Shown here one piece after another: positions 31,506 through 42,001 of a stretch of DNA of 64,000 nucleotides. This DNA comes from Streptomyces sp. NBC_01446 (GTDB lineage: Bacteria; Actinomycetota; Actinomycetes; Streptomycetales; Streptomycetaceae): assembly GCF_026340095.1 (NCBI RefSeq), contig NZ_JAPEPO010000001.1, forward strand, positions 186,001 through 250,000, given 5' to 3'. Every line of letters begins with the position of its first letter. Position 1 is the first letter of the stretch. A model generated the notes under the pieces. It saw only the letters and a list, made by a program, of their open reading frames with translations. It did not search any database and was not told where the DNA came from. The position numbers were made by a program, and so were the translations under genes.

Positions 31506-31523
31506 CACCTCGCGGAATTTCAC

Positions 31524-31561
31524 TTCGCCGGCGCGCAGTGCTCCAGCCATCCGCGGGTCTC
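31524..31561. repeat. Right copy of the direct repeat flanking the gas-vesicle operon
   Basis: The 18 bp at 31524-31541 are identical to 27697-27714, and the following bases are partly conserved (CCGCGGGTCTCC against CTGCGGGTTTCC). The two copies bracket the eight-gene operon plus its upstream region, 3.8 kb apart. They look like traces of an insertion or duplication of the same gene end. Confidence 0.6.
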
Positions 31562-31619
31562 CGGCCCGTCGAGTACGCGCTCCAGGACGAGCGGTCGCGC
31601 GCCGTCGACGCATACGGAA

Positions 31620-31651
31620 GCGGGGCCGGGGAGCACCGCTCCCGGCCCCGC
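31620..31651. terminator. Bidirectional terminator between gvpK and sdhB
   Basis: GCGGGGCCGGG (31620-31630) and CCCGGCCCCGC (31641-31651) form an 11-bp perfect stem with a 10-base loop. It lies between two convergent genes ending at 31505 and 31695. Confidence 0.8.
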
Positions 31652-31694
31652 CCGTCCGCCCCCTGCCGGCGGACGTTTCTGCAAGCGCCGCGTG

Positions 31695-32440
31695 CTAGCG
31701 CTTGGCCACCTTGCGCGTGGCGCGCAGCCACTCCTTGTTCATGCTGGTGATGGACATCAGCGGGATGCCCTTGGGGCAGGCGGTGGCGCACTCGCCGGTC
31801 AGCGTGCAGCCGCCGAAGCCCTCGGCGTCCATCTGCCCGACCATGTCGAGGACGCGGGTCTCGCGCTCGGGCGCGCCCTGCGGCAGGACGTTGAGGTGGT
31901 TGACCTTCGCCGAGGTGAACAGCATCGCGGAGCCGTTCGGGCAGGCCGCCACGCACGCGCCGCAGCCGATGCACTCGGCGTGCTCGAACGCGAAATCCGC
32001 GTCGGGCTTGGGCACGGGCGTCGCGTGCGCCTCGGGCGCGGCCCCGGTCGGCGCGCTGATGTAGCCGCCGGCCTGGATGATCCGGTCGAAGGCGGTTCGG
32101 TCGACGACGAGGTCCTTCACCACGGGGAAGGCGGAGGCGCGCCACGGCTCGATGTCGATGGTGTCGCCGTCCTGGAAGGACCGCATGTGGAGCTGGCAGG
32201 TCGTGGCCCGCTCGGGGCCGTGCGCGTCGCCGTTGATGACGAGCGAGCAGGCCCCGCAGATGCCCTCACGGCAGTCGTGGTCGAACGCGACGGGGTCGTC
32301 GCCCTTGAGGATGAGCTCCTCGTTGAGCGTGTCGAGCATCTCCAGGAACGACATGTCCTGGGAGATTCCGTCCACGTCGTACGTGGACATGGCGCCTTCG
32401 GCGTCGGCGTTCTTCTGGCGCCAGACGCGCAGGGTGAGCT

Positions 32441-32444
<4 letters not shown>
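31695..32444 (-). CDS. sdhB: Succinate dehydrogenase/fumarate reductase iron-sulfur subunit
   Basis: 249 residues. The 2Fe-2S cluster ligands lie in [14 protein letters not shown] (near residue 65) and TTCQLHM. The 4Fe-4S and 3Fe-4S ligands lie in [17 protein letters not shown] near 155 and [19 protein letters not shown] near 210. The subunit carries electrons from the flavoprotein to the membrane quinone site. The start overlaps the sdhA stop by four bases. It is last in the sdhC-A-B order. Confidence 0.95.
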
Positions 32445-34390
<1,946 letters not shown>

Positions 34391-34393
34391 GGG

Positions 34394-35101
34394 TCAGCTC
34401 ACCACTCCGGTCATGACGCCCACGGGTACGGCGATGAAGCCGGCCGTGAGCAGCAGCGCGAGAACATTGGCGATGGTCTTCAGGACGCGGTCGCGGGTCG
34501 CGCTGCCCACGCCGAGGGTCTGCGCCGCGCTCCAGAAGCCGTGCTGGACGTGCAGGCCGAGTGCGAGCATCGCGACGATGTAGACGACGTTGCCGTACCA
34601 GGTGGAGAAGGTGTCGATCACGTTCTGGTACGGGTGGCCCGACTGGAAGCCTCCCGGGTGCACGGTGCCGGTCGTCAGGTCGAGGATGTGCCACACGATG
34701 AACAGCGCGAGGATGATGCCGCCCCAGCGCATGGTGCGCGTGGCGTAGCTCGAACGGGCCTTCTTGTGCACGTACTTGGCCGGGCGGGCCTTGATGTCGC
34801 GGCGGCTCAGCTGGTACGCGGATGTGGCGTGCGCGACGACGGCGACCACGAGCACGACGCGGATGAGCCACAACGTCCACTCGTAGTGCATGAACGGCTC
34901 ACCGACGGTGCGCAGCCAGTGGGCGTAGTGGTTGAACTCGCCCGACCCGAAGAAGATCTTCAGGTTGCCGATCATGTGGACGACCAAGTAGAGCAGCATG
35001 ATCAGGCCGCTCACGGCCATCACTGTCTTCTTGCCGACGGACGAGTCCCAGAGCGTACGCGTCATGGACGGCCGTCGGTCCGTCCGTGTTGCCAGAGCCA
35101 T
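34394..35101 (-). CDS. sdhC: Succinate dehydrogenase cytochrome b558 subunit
   Basis: 235 residues with five transmembrane helices. Helix histidines for two haems are visible in LLYLVVHMIGNLKIF, EWTLWLIRVVLVVAVVAHAT, LALFIVWHILDLT and LALGLHVQHGFWSA. A single five-helix, dihaem subunit is the type found in Bacillus and Wolinella menaquinone-linked complexes, matching menaquinone use in Streptomyces. ATG 35101 is preferred to one nine bases upstream. It is divergent from a LysR gene, with 95 bp between the starts. Confidence 0.92.
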   Translation of the reverse strand: MALATRTDRRPSMTRTLWDSSVGKKTVMAVSGLIMLLYLVVHMIGNLKIFFGSGEFNHYAHWLRTVGEPFMHYEWTLWLIRVVLVVAVVAHATSAYQLSRRDIKARPAKYVHKKARSSYATRTMRWGGIILALFIVWHILDLTTGTVHPGGFQSGHPYQNVIDTFSTWYGNVVYIVAMLALGLHVQHGFWSAAQTLGVGSATRDRVLKTIANVLALLLTAGFIAVPVGVMTGVVS

Positions 35102-35160
35102 GCCACGCACGCTAGAGCCGAAGGACCCGATCGGTCCAAGACATGGTCCGGCTCATTTCC

Positions 35161-35175
35161 ATAGGCACAGGCTAT
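35161..35175. promoter_or_regulatory. LysR-type operator between sdhC and the LysR gene
   Basis: ATAGGCACAGGCTAT is an inverted repeat (ATAG/CTAT) containing the T-N11-A pattern (T35162, A35174) typical of LysR binding sites. It lies 22-36 bp before the LysR start and about 60-75 bp before sdhC, in the shared divergent promoter region. Confidence 0.55.
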
Positions 35176-35196
35176 CGAGCGATTACTGTGGGGGTC

Positions 35197-36078
35197 ATGC
35201 AGTTCCAGCAGCTCCAGTACTTTGTCGCGGTCGCCGAGACCCGGCACTTCACCCGGGCCGCCGAAGTGGTCCATGTCGCCCAGCCGTCGCTGTCCCAGCA
35301 GATCCGGTCCCTGGAGCGGGAGCTGGGCGCGGATCTCTTCCTGCGCGCCCGCGGGAACATCACGCTCACCGACGCGGGCGAGGCGCTCCTTCCGCTGGCC
35401 CGCCGCATCCTCGCCGACGCGGACACGGCCCGGCAGGAGGTGCACGAGCTGGCGCAGCTCAAGAGCGGCCGGGTGCGGCTCGGCGCCACGCCCTCACTGT
35501 GCACCGGCCTGCTGCCCGATGTGCTGCGCACCTTCCACGACCGGTATCCCGGCATCCGCCTGATGATCGAGGAGGGCGGCTCCCACGACCTCGTACGCGA
35601 ACTCGCGCGCGGCGCGCTGGACCTGGCGCTCGTGGTGCTGCCGCTGCCCGCGCCGGCGCCCGCGCTGACGACCGTGGAGCTGCTGCGGGAGGATCTGGTG
35701 GTCGTGTCGTCGCCGGATGCGCCGCAGCCCGGACGGGGGCGGTCCGTGCGCATTTCCGATCTTGAGGGTGAGCGGCTTGTGATGTTCCGGCACGGCTATG
35801 ACCTGCGGGAACTGACCGTCGCCGCGTGCCGGGCGGAGGGGTTCGAGCCGGATTTCGCGGTGGAGGGCGGAGAGATGGACGCGGTGCTGGGGTTCGTGCG
35901 GGCGGGGCTCGGGGTGGCCGTCGTGCCGCATATGGTCGCGACGCGCGTGGGGGCCGATCTGCGGGTGACCCCGCTGGCCCGTCCCGGGCTGCACCGGACC
36001 ATTGCGCTGGCCCATCGCAGCGATGTGGCTCCGCCTCGGGCCGCGCGGGAGCTTCAGCGGATGCTGCTGGAGCGGTGA
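35197..36078 (+). CDS. LysR family regulator, divergent from sdhCAB
   Basis: 293 residues from ATG 35197. The N-terminal winged helix-turn-helix reads MQFQQLQYFVAVAETRHFTR, AAEVVHVAQPSLSQQIRSLE and RELGADLFLRARGNITLTDA. The effector-binding domain begins with SGRVRLGATPSLCTGLLPDV near residue 90 and contains FVRAGLGVAVVPHM near 245. Its divergent position, with a T-N11-A site in the gap, makes it the likely regulator of sdhCAB and of itself. The effector is unknown. Confidence 0.92.
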   Translation: MQFQQLQYFVAVAETRHFTRAAEVVHVAQPSLSQQIRSLERELGADLFLRARGNITLTDAGEALLPLARRILADADTARQEVHELAQLKSGRVRLGATPSLCTGLLPDVLRTFHDRYPGIRLMIEEGGSHDLVRELARGALDLALVVLPLPAPAPALTTVELLREDLVVVSSPDAPQPGRGRSVRISDLEGERLVMFRHGYDLRELTVAACRAEGFEPDFAVEGGEMDAVLGFVRAGLGVAVVPHMVATRVGADLRVTPLARPGLHRTIALAHRSDVAPPRAARELQRMLLER

Positions 36079-36119
36079 CACGTTGTTGCCGGGTGGTTGT
36101 GTGCGGGTCGTCTTTGGGG

Positions 36120-36280
36120 GTTTGCGCAGTTCCCCGCGCCCCTGATCGTGGGGGTCCGGGCTGGGTTGCGGGTGCGGCACGTGGTCGTTTTTTGCGACGG
36201 TCCCCGCGCCCCTGATGGATTGCGCTGGTCCCCGGCCCCTGATCGATTGCGCCGCTCTCCGCGCCCCTGGTCGTGGGGCT
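36120..36280. repeat. Streptomyces intergenic repeat (CCCCGCGCCCCTGAT units)
   Basis: Four related units occur in about 160 bp: TCCCCGCGCCCCTGATCG near 36131, TCCCCGCGCCCCTGATGG near 36201, TCCCCGGCCCCTGATCG near 36229 and TCTCCGCGCCCCTGGTCG near 36255. Most are preceded by TTGCG. A further half-unit lies near 25890 (CCCCGCGCCCCTGAAGG). From memory, such sequences are scattered in Streptomyces intergenic regions; the function is unknown. Confidence 0.6.
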
Positions 36281-36298
36281 GAGGGCTGTTGCTGTTGG

Positions 36299-37024
36299 TT
36301 AGTTGGGGGGTCTGGACGTCAGGCAGTACACCGTTTCCGATGGGTCTTGCAGGACCAGCCAGTGCGCGCCCCTTGACCGGAGCGTCGCGCCCAGTGATTC
36401 GTGCCAGGTGCGCGTTGCCTCGATGTCTGCGCAGGCCAGGTCCAGGTGGGCGCCTGTGGGGCGGGCGTCCGTGAGGCGTTGCATCAGGATGCGTACCGGG
36501 AGTTCCGCCGGGGGGCGGATCGTGTGGAATTCCGGGAGCGTGCCCGGCGCCGAGGTCCATCCGGTGAAGGTCGTCCAGAAGTCGATCTCCGCCTCGTACA
36601 CCGTCGGGGCCAGGTCGACGCACACCTGGTCCAGGCGGCTCGTCGACCCGTCCGGGGCCGTGACGGGGGCGGGGCGCCGGTGCTCGCCGGACCACGGGAC
36701 CAGGCAGAACGGCTGGCCGCCGGGTGAGTGCAGGACCTCCAGGCCGTCCTCCGTGTGAACGGGCGTCGCGCCGAGGCGGCGTGCCAGGTCCGCCGTCCGA
36801 GCGAGGTCGTCCACCGCGAGGTCCAGGTGTGCGCCTCCGACGCCGGTGACCGCCTGCGCCTTCAGGTACGGATCGGCTGAGTCGTCCGGCAGCAGCGTCG
36901 CGAACTCGTCGCGGTCGCCGCGGGGCGCGGACAGCCGCGTCCCCGTGACCCGCGTCCAGAAGTCGCAGGCCGCCCCGAAGCGCGCCTCCGGCCGGTCGAT
37001 GAAGGCGTACACCCAGCGGATCAC
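36299..37024 (-). CDS. VOC-family (glyoxalase/bleomycin-resistance-like) protein with two domains
   Basis: 241 residues forming two vicinal-oxygen-chelate domains. The first (about 1-110) has FIDRPEARFGAACDFWTRVT and GAHLDLAVDDLARTADLARR. The second (about 130-240) has LDQVCVDLAPTVYEAEIDFW and GAHLDLACADIEATRTWHES. The paired HLDLAxxD strands supply the usual metal-site His and neighbouring acidic residues, so metal binding is possible. The substrate is unknown; such proteins act as dioxygenases, isomerases or antibiotic-binding proteins. It is 7 bp downstream of the GGDEF-EAL gene on the same strand and may be co-transcribed. Confidence 0.85.
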   Translation of the reverse strand: MIRWVYAFIDRPEARFGAACDFWTRVTGTRLSAPRGDRDEFATLLPDDSADPYLKAQAVTGVGGAHLDLAVDDLARTADLARRLGATPVHTEDGLEVLHSPGGQPFCLVPWSGEHRRPAPVTAPDGSTSRLDQVCVDLAPTVYEAEIDFWTTFTGWTSAPGTLPEFHTIRPPAELPVRILMQRLTDARPTGAHLDLACADIEATRTWHESLGATLRSRGAHWLVLQDPSETVYCLTSRPPN

Positions 37025-37031
37025 CAGGCAC

Positions 37032-39176
37032 TCACCGCGTCGCGTCGCACAGGGCGAGCTCGTGCAGGCGGTCCGGCGGGCCGGGGCGGGCGTAGTACCA
37101 GCCCTGCGCGGTGTCGCAGCCCAGGTCGCGCAGCTGCTCGGCCTGCGCGCCCGTCTCCACGCCCTCCACGGTGACCGAGAGGTCGAGGCTGTGCGCGAGC
37201 GCGACGATGCCCTCGACGATCTTCAGGTCGACGGGGTCGGCGGGGAACCGCTGCATGCCCTGCGTGAAGGAGCGGTCCAGCTTGAGGACGCTCACCGGGA
37301 GCCGGCGCAGGTTCGCGAGGTTCGAGTAACCCGTACCGAAGTCGTCGAGCGCGATGTCCACGCCCATCTCGGCGAGCCGCCGCAGCGGCTTGAGGAGATC
37401 GTCGTCGGCGCCGATCAGCGCCGACTCGGTCACCTCGAGGCAGAGCGCGCCGGGTTCGAGTCCGAAGCGCTCCAGGATGTCGACGGTGTCGGAGACGAGG
37501 CCCGGGTGGGTGAGCTGCATCGGGGACAGGTTCACGTTGATGCGCAGGGACCCGGCGTCCTCGTAACGCTCCTGCCAGACCCGGGCCTGGCGCACGGACT
37601 CCTCCAGGACCCAGCGCCCGAGCGGCACGATGAGGCCGGTGTCCTCGGCGAGCGGGATGAACTGGTCGGGCCCGAGCACACCGTGCTGCGGATGCAGCCA
37701 CCGCACGAGCGCCTCGGCGCCGCGCACGCTGCCGTCGCCGAGGTGCACGAGCGGCTGGTACTCGATGAAGAACTCGGCGCGCTCCAGGGCCGCGGGCAGT
37801 GCGGTCGTGAGGCCGTGGCGGGTGATGGCACGCGCGTCGGCCTCGGGGTCGGCGAGCTCGTAGCGGTTGCCGCCCGCCGACTTGGCCCGGTACATGGTGA
37901 TGTCGGCGCTGCGCAGCACCTCCGCGGGACTGCGCTCGCCCGCCGCGGGCCCCTCCACGATGCCGATGGAGCCGCGCACGGTCAGCTCGCGCCCGTCGAT
38001 GCGGATGGGCGCGGACAGCGCGTGCATGATGCGTCCGGCGAGGTCGTCGACCTCGGCCGCGGTGTCACGGCCGGTGGTCAGCGCGACGAACTCGTCGCCG
38101 CCGAGCCTCGCCACCATCTCGCCGGGCGCGGTGGCGCAGCCCTGGAGCCGGTCGGCGACCTCGACGAGGAGCCGGTCGCCCGCCGCGTGGCCAAGGCTGT
38201 CGTTGATGGTCTTGAAGCCGTCGAGGTCGAGGTAGCACAGGCCGAAGCGCATGCCGTCGCCCGCCGCGAGCGCCTTCTCCAGGCGCTCGAAGAACAGCGT
38301 CCTGTTGGGGAGCCCGGTGAGCGCGTCGTGGGTGGCCTCGTAACGCAGCCGAAGGTTCAGGAGGCGGCGCTCGGTGGTGTCCTCCACCAGTGCCAGCTGG
38401 TACTGCGGCACTCCGTCGGCGTCCCGCAGGAGCGAGACGGTCAGGTTCGTCCACAGGGCGGTGCCGTCGGGGCGGTAGAACGCCTTCTCCACGCGGTAGT
38501 GCTCGCGCTCGCCGCGCACCAGCTCCTCGTACAGGCGCCACAAGTGCGGGGCGTCGTCGGGGTGGGTCCACTCGACGACGTTGCGGCCGCGCACCAGGTT
38601 CTCGGCGCCGCCGAACATGCGCACCAGCGCGTCGTTGGCCTCCAGGACCGTGCCCTCTAGGTCGGCTATGCCGATGCCGATGGCCGCGCCGTGGAACACC
38701 GCGCGGAACCGGGCCTCGCTCGCGTGAAGGGCCTCGGCGACCGCGCTGCGCGCGCTCAGGGCCGCCCGGGAGATGGCCTCCTGCTCGACGAGGGTCCGCT
38801 CACGCAGTGCCTGGGCGAAGCCGGCCGCGACCGAGTGCTGGAGCCGTGCGCAGCGCGCCCGCAGCTCGTCCTCGCGCCGGTCCTCGTCGGCACGGCAGTA
38901 CAGGACGAGGTAGGCGTCGACGACGTCGAGGGTGCGGGTGAGCGCCTCGGGGTCGGTGCAGTGCACGCCGATCAGGGCCGCGCCGACGGCCTGGGCCGCG
39001 GGCGCGTCCAGGGTCCGCTCGCCGAGCGCGTCCCGCAACCGCCGTGCGAGCGGCATGAGTTCCTTCTCGAACTCGACCCGGGTGAGGGAGCTCGCCGTCA
39101 CCGGGAAGATCGCCCGGCTCCAGATGGTGGCGAACCTGCGGAGTCTGTCCTCGGGCCCGTCCGGTTCGCCGCTCAC
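37032..39176 (-). CDS. rmdA: PAS-GGDEF-EAL cyclic-di-GMP protein, RmdA-like
   Basis: 714 residues. There is an N-terminal helical region (1-150), a PAS/PAC sensor (about 152-275), a GGDEF domain (about 282-445) with intact ARLGGDEFVAL (GGDEF at 359-363), and an EAL domain (about 455-705) with GAEALVRWLHPQ (EAL at 488-490), NVNLSPMQL, LEVTESALI, DDFGTGYSNL and KLDRSF. Both catalytic signatures are complete. Domain order and neighbourhood match S. coelicolor RmdA, a phosphodiesterase affecting aerial growth; this is from memory. It is coupled by a 4-bp overlap to an upstream methyltransferase gene. Confidence 0.88.
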   Translation of the reverse strand: MSGEPDGPEDRLRRFATIWSRAIFPVTASSLTRVEFEKELMPLARRLRDALGERTLDAPAAQAVGAALIGVHCTDPEALTRTLDVVDAYLVLYCRADEDRREDELRARCARLQHSVAAGFAQALRERTLVEQEAISRAALSARSAVAEALHASEARFRAVFHGAAIGIGIADLEGTVLEANDALVRMFGGAENLVRGRNVVEWTHPDDAPHLWRLYEELVRGEREHYRVEKAFYRPDGTALWTNLTVSLLRDADGVPQYQLALVEDTTERRLLNLRLRYEATHDALTGLPNRTLFFERLEKALAAGDGMRFGLCYLDLDGFKTINDSLGHAAGDRLLVEVADRLQGCATAPGEMVARLGGDEFVALTTGRDTAAEVDDLAGRIMHALSAPIRIDGRELTVRGSIGIVEGPAAGERSPAEVLRSADITMYRAKSAGGNRYELADPEADARAITRHGLTTALPAALERAEFFIEYQPLVHLGDGSVRGAEALVRWLHPQHGVLGPDQFIPLAEDTGLIVPLGRWVLEESVRQARVWQERYEDAGSLRINVNLSPMQLTHPGLVSDTVDILERFGLEPGALCLEVTESALIGADDDLLKPLRRLAEMGVDIALDDFGTGYSNLANLRRLPVSVLKLDRSFTQGMQRFPADPVDLKIVEGIVALAHSLDLSVTVEGVETGAQAEQLRDLGCDTAQGWYYARPGPPDRLHELALCDATR

Positions 39177-39985
39177 GCCTTGCGCCCCACGCCGGCGCAG
39201 CCCGAGAAGGCATATGGATCCTCGTCCGCGGGCGCGCTCTCCGGCCGCCAGTCGGGCATCTGCACGAGTCCGGGTTCCACCATCTCGTATCCCTCGAAGA
39301 ACCGCGCGATCTCCTCGCGCGAGCGCATGATCAGCGGGTTGCGGATGTTCTTGTACACGTCGACCGTGCCGGCGGCGCGCGCGGCGGGGACGGGGATGCC
39401 CTCGTACATGGCGTGCGTGACGATCAGGAGGCTGCCGGGCGCGAGGGCGTCCCGCAGTTCGGCGACGGCGCCTTGCGGGTCGTCGGCGTCCTCGACGAAG
39501 TGCAGGACGGCGACGAGGAGCAGGGCGACCGGCTTGTCCAGGTCGAGGAGTTCACCGACCTCGGGTGCCGCGAGGATCTCCCGGGGCTTGCGCAGGTCGG
39601 CGGTCACGACGGCCGCGCGGTCGTTGCCGTCGAGGACGGCCCGGCTGTGCGCGACGGCGACCGGGTCGTGGTCGACGTACACGACGCGCGCTTCGGAGTC
39701 GGCCGCCTGGGCCACCTCGTGGACGTTGCCGAAAGTGGGGATTCCGGATCCGATGTCCAGGAACTGGGTGATGCCCTCCTGGACCGCGTAACGCACCGCC
39801 CGGCGCATGAAGGCACGATTCGCCTGCATGATCTTCGGGAGCCCCGGCATGAACTCCATCGCCTTGCGGGCCGCCTCCCGGTCCACCTCGAAGTTGTGCG
39901 AACCGCCCAGGTAGTAGTCGTAGATCCGGGACACGCTGGGCACCGAGATGTCGATGCCCTGGGGGGCCCAGGCGGGACGCTCCAT
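39173..39985 (-). CDS. SAM-dependent methyltransferase, Methyltransf_19 (DUF574) family
   Basis: 270 residues from ATG 39985, with GGAGAC upstream (an in-frame TTG lies 12 bases before). Family signatures are SVSRIYDYYLGGSHNFEVDR near residue 20, NRAFMRRAVRYAVQEGITQF near 60, LDIGSGIPTFGNVHEVAQ near 80 and LLLVAVLHFVEDADDP near 140. This group is abundant in actinobacteria and its substrates are unknown. The stop overlaps the start of the cyclic-di-GMP gene by four bases, so the two proteins are made together. Confidence 0.9.
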   Translation of the reverse strand: MERPAWAPQGIDISVPSVSRIYDYYLGGSHNFEVDREAARKAMEFMPGLPKIMQANRAFMRRAVRYAVQEGITQFLDIGSGIPTFGNVHEVAQAADSEARVVYVDHDPVAVAHSRAVLDGNDRAAVVTADLRKPREILAAPEVGELLDLDKPVALLLVAVLHFVEDADDPQGAVAELRDALAPGSLLIVTHAMYEGIPVPAARAAGTVDVYKNIRNPLIMRSREEIARFFEGYEMVEPGLVQMPDWRPESAPADEDPYAFSGCAGVGRKA

Positions 39986-40160
39986 CAATGTCTCCAAGGC
40001 GTAGGCGAGCCGGTGTTCGAGCTGAGGCTACTGATCGCCCGCCAATGGAGCGAGTCAAAACGGAAATTGACCGTCCGTTCTCGGTCACTGCCTCCGGCAA
40101 GTGCCGAATGGCAATGATCCGAAATCACCCCGAAACCCTCTCTGTTGCAACGGAAAAGAA

Positions 40161-40202
40161 CCGGCCTGTTCCCTCCGCGTGATCACGGGAGGAACAGACC
40201 GG
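40161..40202. terminator. Terminator of the SCO0930-type lipoprotein gene
   Basis: CCGGCCTGTTCCCTCC and GGAGGAACAGACCGG pair almost perfectly around GCGTGATCACG, about 40 bp after the lipoprotein stop codon (minus strand). The remaining gap up to 39986 holds no gene. Confidence 0.75.
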
Positions 40203-40240
40203 CGATTCGCCAAATCCGTCGCAGACTCTACGCGGTGCCC

Positions 40241-41194
40241 CTACTTGGGCGCTCCCACGGGCTTTCCCTCGGGCGAAGCGGCGTACCAAGTGCCGCCCAC
40301 GCCCTGCCCATTGGTGTCGCCCGGCTTCTTGTCCCCGGAGTAGGTGTAGACCGGCCAGCAGTTGATCGTCTGCTGCTTGCCGCCGTCGGGGCGGTTGTAC
40401 GTCATGAAGCCCTTCTTGAGGATGCCCTTGGTGTCGTTCTTCGCCACGGGCGCGACGGCAGGCCAGTTCTCCGCGCAGGTGTCGACACAGTTCGACTTGA
40501 TGGGCCAGGCCGAGTCCTTGAGGAAGCGGTAGACGGTCATTCCGTTCTTGTCGACGACGATCTCGCCGAGCTTCGGGTCCTTTCGTGTGGACAGACCTGC
40601 CAGGTCGGCCGGCTGCGCGGCGGCGGGACTCGCCTTCTTGCCGTCGGGCCCGGCGGCGTACCAGACGCCCCCTACGCCCTGCCCCTTCGCGTCGCCCGGC
40701 TTGGTGTCCATGGCGTACCGGTACATGGGCCAGCCGTCGATCGTGAGCTGCTTGGTGCCGTCGGCCGCGGTGACCTCGCCGAGCAGCGACTGGTCGACGC
40801 CGGGCGCGGCCTTGGCGCCGTCCGCGGGCACCACGGGCCAGGCCTTGAGGCAGGCGTCGTCACAGTTCGACTTGGGCGGCTGGGCGGTGTCCTTGTCGAA
40901 GCGGTACATCGTGAAGCCCGCGCTGTCCGTGAGGACCTGGCCGAGCTTCTTGCTGTCCCAGGTGGCGAGCTGCCCGGCCGGCTTCGCCTTGGCGGCCCCC
41001 GCGTCCTTCGCGTCGCCGTAGCCGTCCCCGCTGCCGTACGCGTCGCCGTTGCCGTAACCGCCCTGCGCCGGGGCGGCGTTGCCCACGGTCTGGCCGTTGG
41101 GCGATTGGGCGCCCTGGTCCTGACCGCACGCCGTCGTCAGCGCCAGCAGGGCCGCAGCTGTGGCTACGAGTGAGGCGTTCCGCCAGGTGTTCAT
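40241..41194 (-). CDS. SCO0930-family lipoprotein with two secreted repeats (PF03640)
   Basis: 317 residues from ATG 41194. A signal peptide ends in a lipobox at ALTTAC (Cys23). A Gly/Tyr/Asp-rich linker (QGGYGNGDAYGSGDGYGDAK) follows, then two copies of the Lipoprotein_15 repeat, each with a GMTVYRF-like strand (TMYRFDKDT / TVYRFLKDS), an SNCxxxC motif (SNCDDACLKAWP / SNCVDTCAENWP) and a C-terminal GQGVGGxWYAAxPxGK. The paired cysteines suggest extracellular disulfides or a redox role. Function is unknown. Confidence 0.9.
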   Translation of the reverse strand: MNTWRNASLVATAAALLALTTACGQDQGAQSPNGQTVGNAAPAQGGYGNGDAYGSGDGYGDAKDAGAAKAKPAGQLATWDSKKLGQVLTDSAGFTMYRFDKDTAQPPKSNCDDACLKAWPVVPADGAKAAPGVDQSLLGEVTAADGTKQLTIDGWPMYRYAMDTKPGDAKGQGVGGVWYAAGPDGKKASPAAAQPADLAGLSTRKDPKLGEIVVDKNGMTVYRFLKDSAWPIKSNCVDTCAENWPAVAPVAKNDTKGILKKGFMTYNRPDGGKQQTINCWPVYTYSGDKKPGDTNGQGVGGTWYAASPEGKPVGAPK

Positions 41195-41442
41195 TGCCAA
41201 CTCCCGCTGTTTGCTTGGGTGTTGTGCGATCCCGGAAGGGGCCGCACATGGCCCTAGGTACGCGCGGCGACGGCGGATGTGTTCAACGCGGCCGGAAATT
41301 TCTTTCTGGCGAGGGGCGCGGGACGCGTCCGGTGCGGGCCACGCGTGCGCTCCGGTGGCCGCGGGCAAACCTGGCGCCCCCCATCTCCCCACCTTCGGAC
41401 CAATCCTCGGCGGCCGGGGCGTGGCGGCGGCTCCCGCCGCCC

Positions 41443-41985
41443 ATGATCTCCGTCGTGTACGGATCCAGAGGGGCCAGGTCGACCCTGGTCACACGGGTGG
41501 TGGCGGCGCTCGCGCTGGCCTGGCTGATGGGCTCGCCCGCGGCCGGCGCCACGGCGGCCGCACTGACCCCGGCCGACAACTGCGCGTACGCCTCCATCGG
41601 CAAGGGCGGGGACGCTGTAGCCCGCGCCGGGGACGGCGTCGTCTGCCGGGCGGGCCCCGTCAAGCCACCGCCGCGCAAGCCCGCGCCGCCCCCGGCCCCC
41701 AAGCCACCGCCCCCACCGCCGCCGCCTCCTCCTCCCCCACCACCTCCACCACCTCCACCACCTCCACCGCCTCCGCCTCCGCCGCCGCCACCCGTGAAGG
41801 CACCTCCGCCGCCCGCGCCGAAGCCGACGGTGCGCCCCAAGCCCTCGCCGACTCCGGTGAGTTACCCCGCTTACCGCCCCGCGCCCCGCAAGGCGCCGCC
41901 GAGCGGCGGGCCTTCCCTGGTCTCGCTCACCCTGCTCATCACCGCGCCCGCGGTGCTCGCCGTAGCCGCCCTGCGCCCGCGCTGA
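41443..41985 (+). CDS. Secreted or membrane-anchored polyproline protein
   Basis: 180 residues from ATG 41443. A signal-like segment (TRVVAALALAWLMGSPAAG) is followed by a small exported piece with two cysteines (TPADNCAYASIGKGGD... VVCRAG). Next is a proline-rich stalk with 30 consecutive prolines (codons 41704-41793) and more PAPKP units. A C-terminal hydrophobic helix (SLVSLTLLITAPAVLAVAAL) ends in RPR. The design suggests an anchor and a rigid stalk through the peptidoglycan, displaying a short N-terminal domain. No LPxTG motif is seen. Translation of the tract would depend on EF-P. The next gene starts 16 bp downstream. Confidence 0.75.
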   Translation: MISVVYGSRGARSTLVTRVVAALALAWLMGSPAAGATAAALTPADNCAYASIGKGGDAVARAGDGVVCRAGPVKPPPRKPAPPPAPKPPPPPPPPPPPPPPPPPPPPPPPPPPPPPPVKAPPPPAPKPTVRPKPSPTPVSYPAYRPAPRKAPPSGGPSLVSLTLLITAPAVLAVAALRPR

Positions 41986-42001
41986 CCGCCCGGAGGTCCC
42001 G

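Noticed and set aside
36120..36280. Possible CRISPR array or small RNA in the CCCCGCGCCCCTGAT repeats
   Set aside because: Spacing is irregular, units vary, there are no cas genes, and this motif is, from memory, a common Streptomyces intergenic sequence.
41283..41840. Long glycine-rich frame on the minus strand opposite the polyproline tract
   Set aside because: Poly-Gly is the antisense of the polyproline codons. The plus-strand frame has a signal peptide, start and downstream operon partner.
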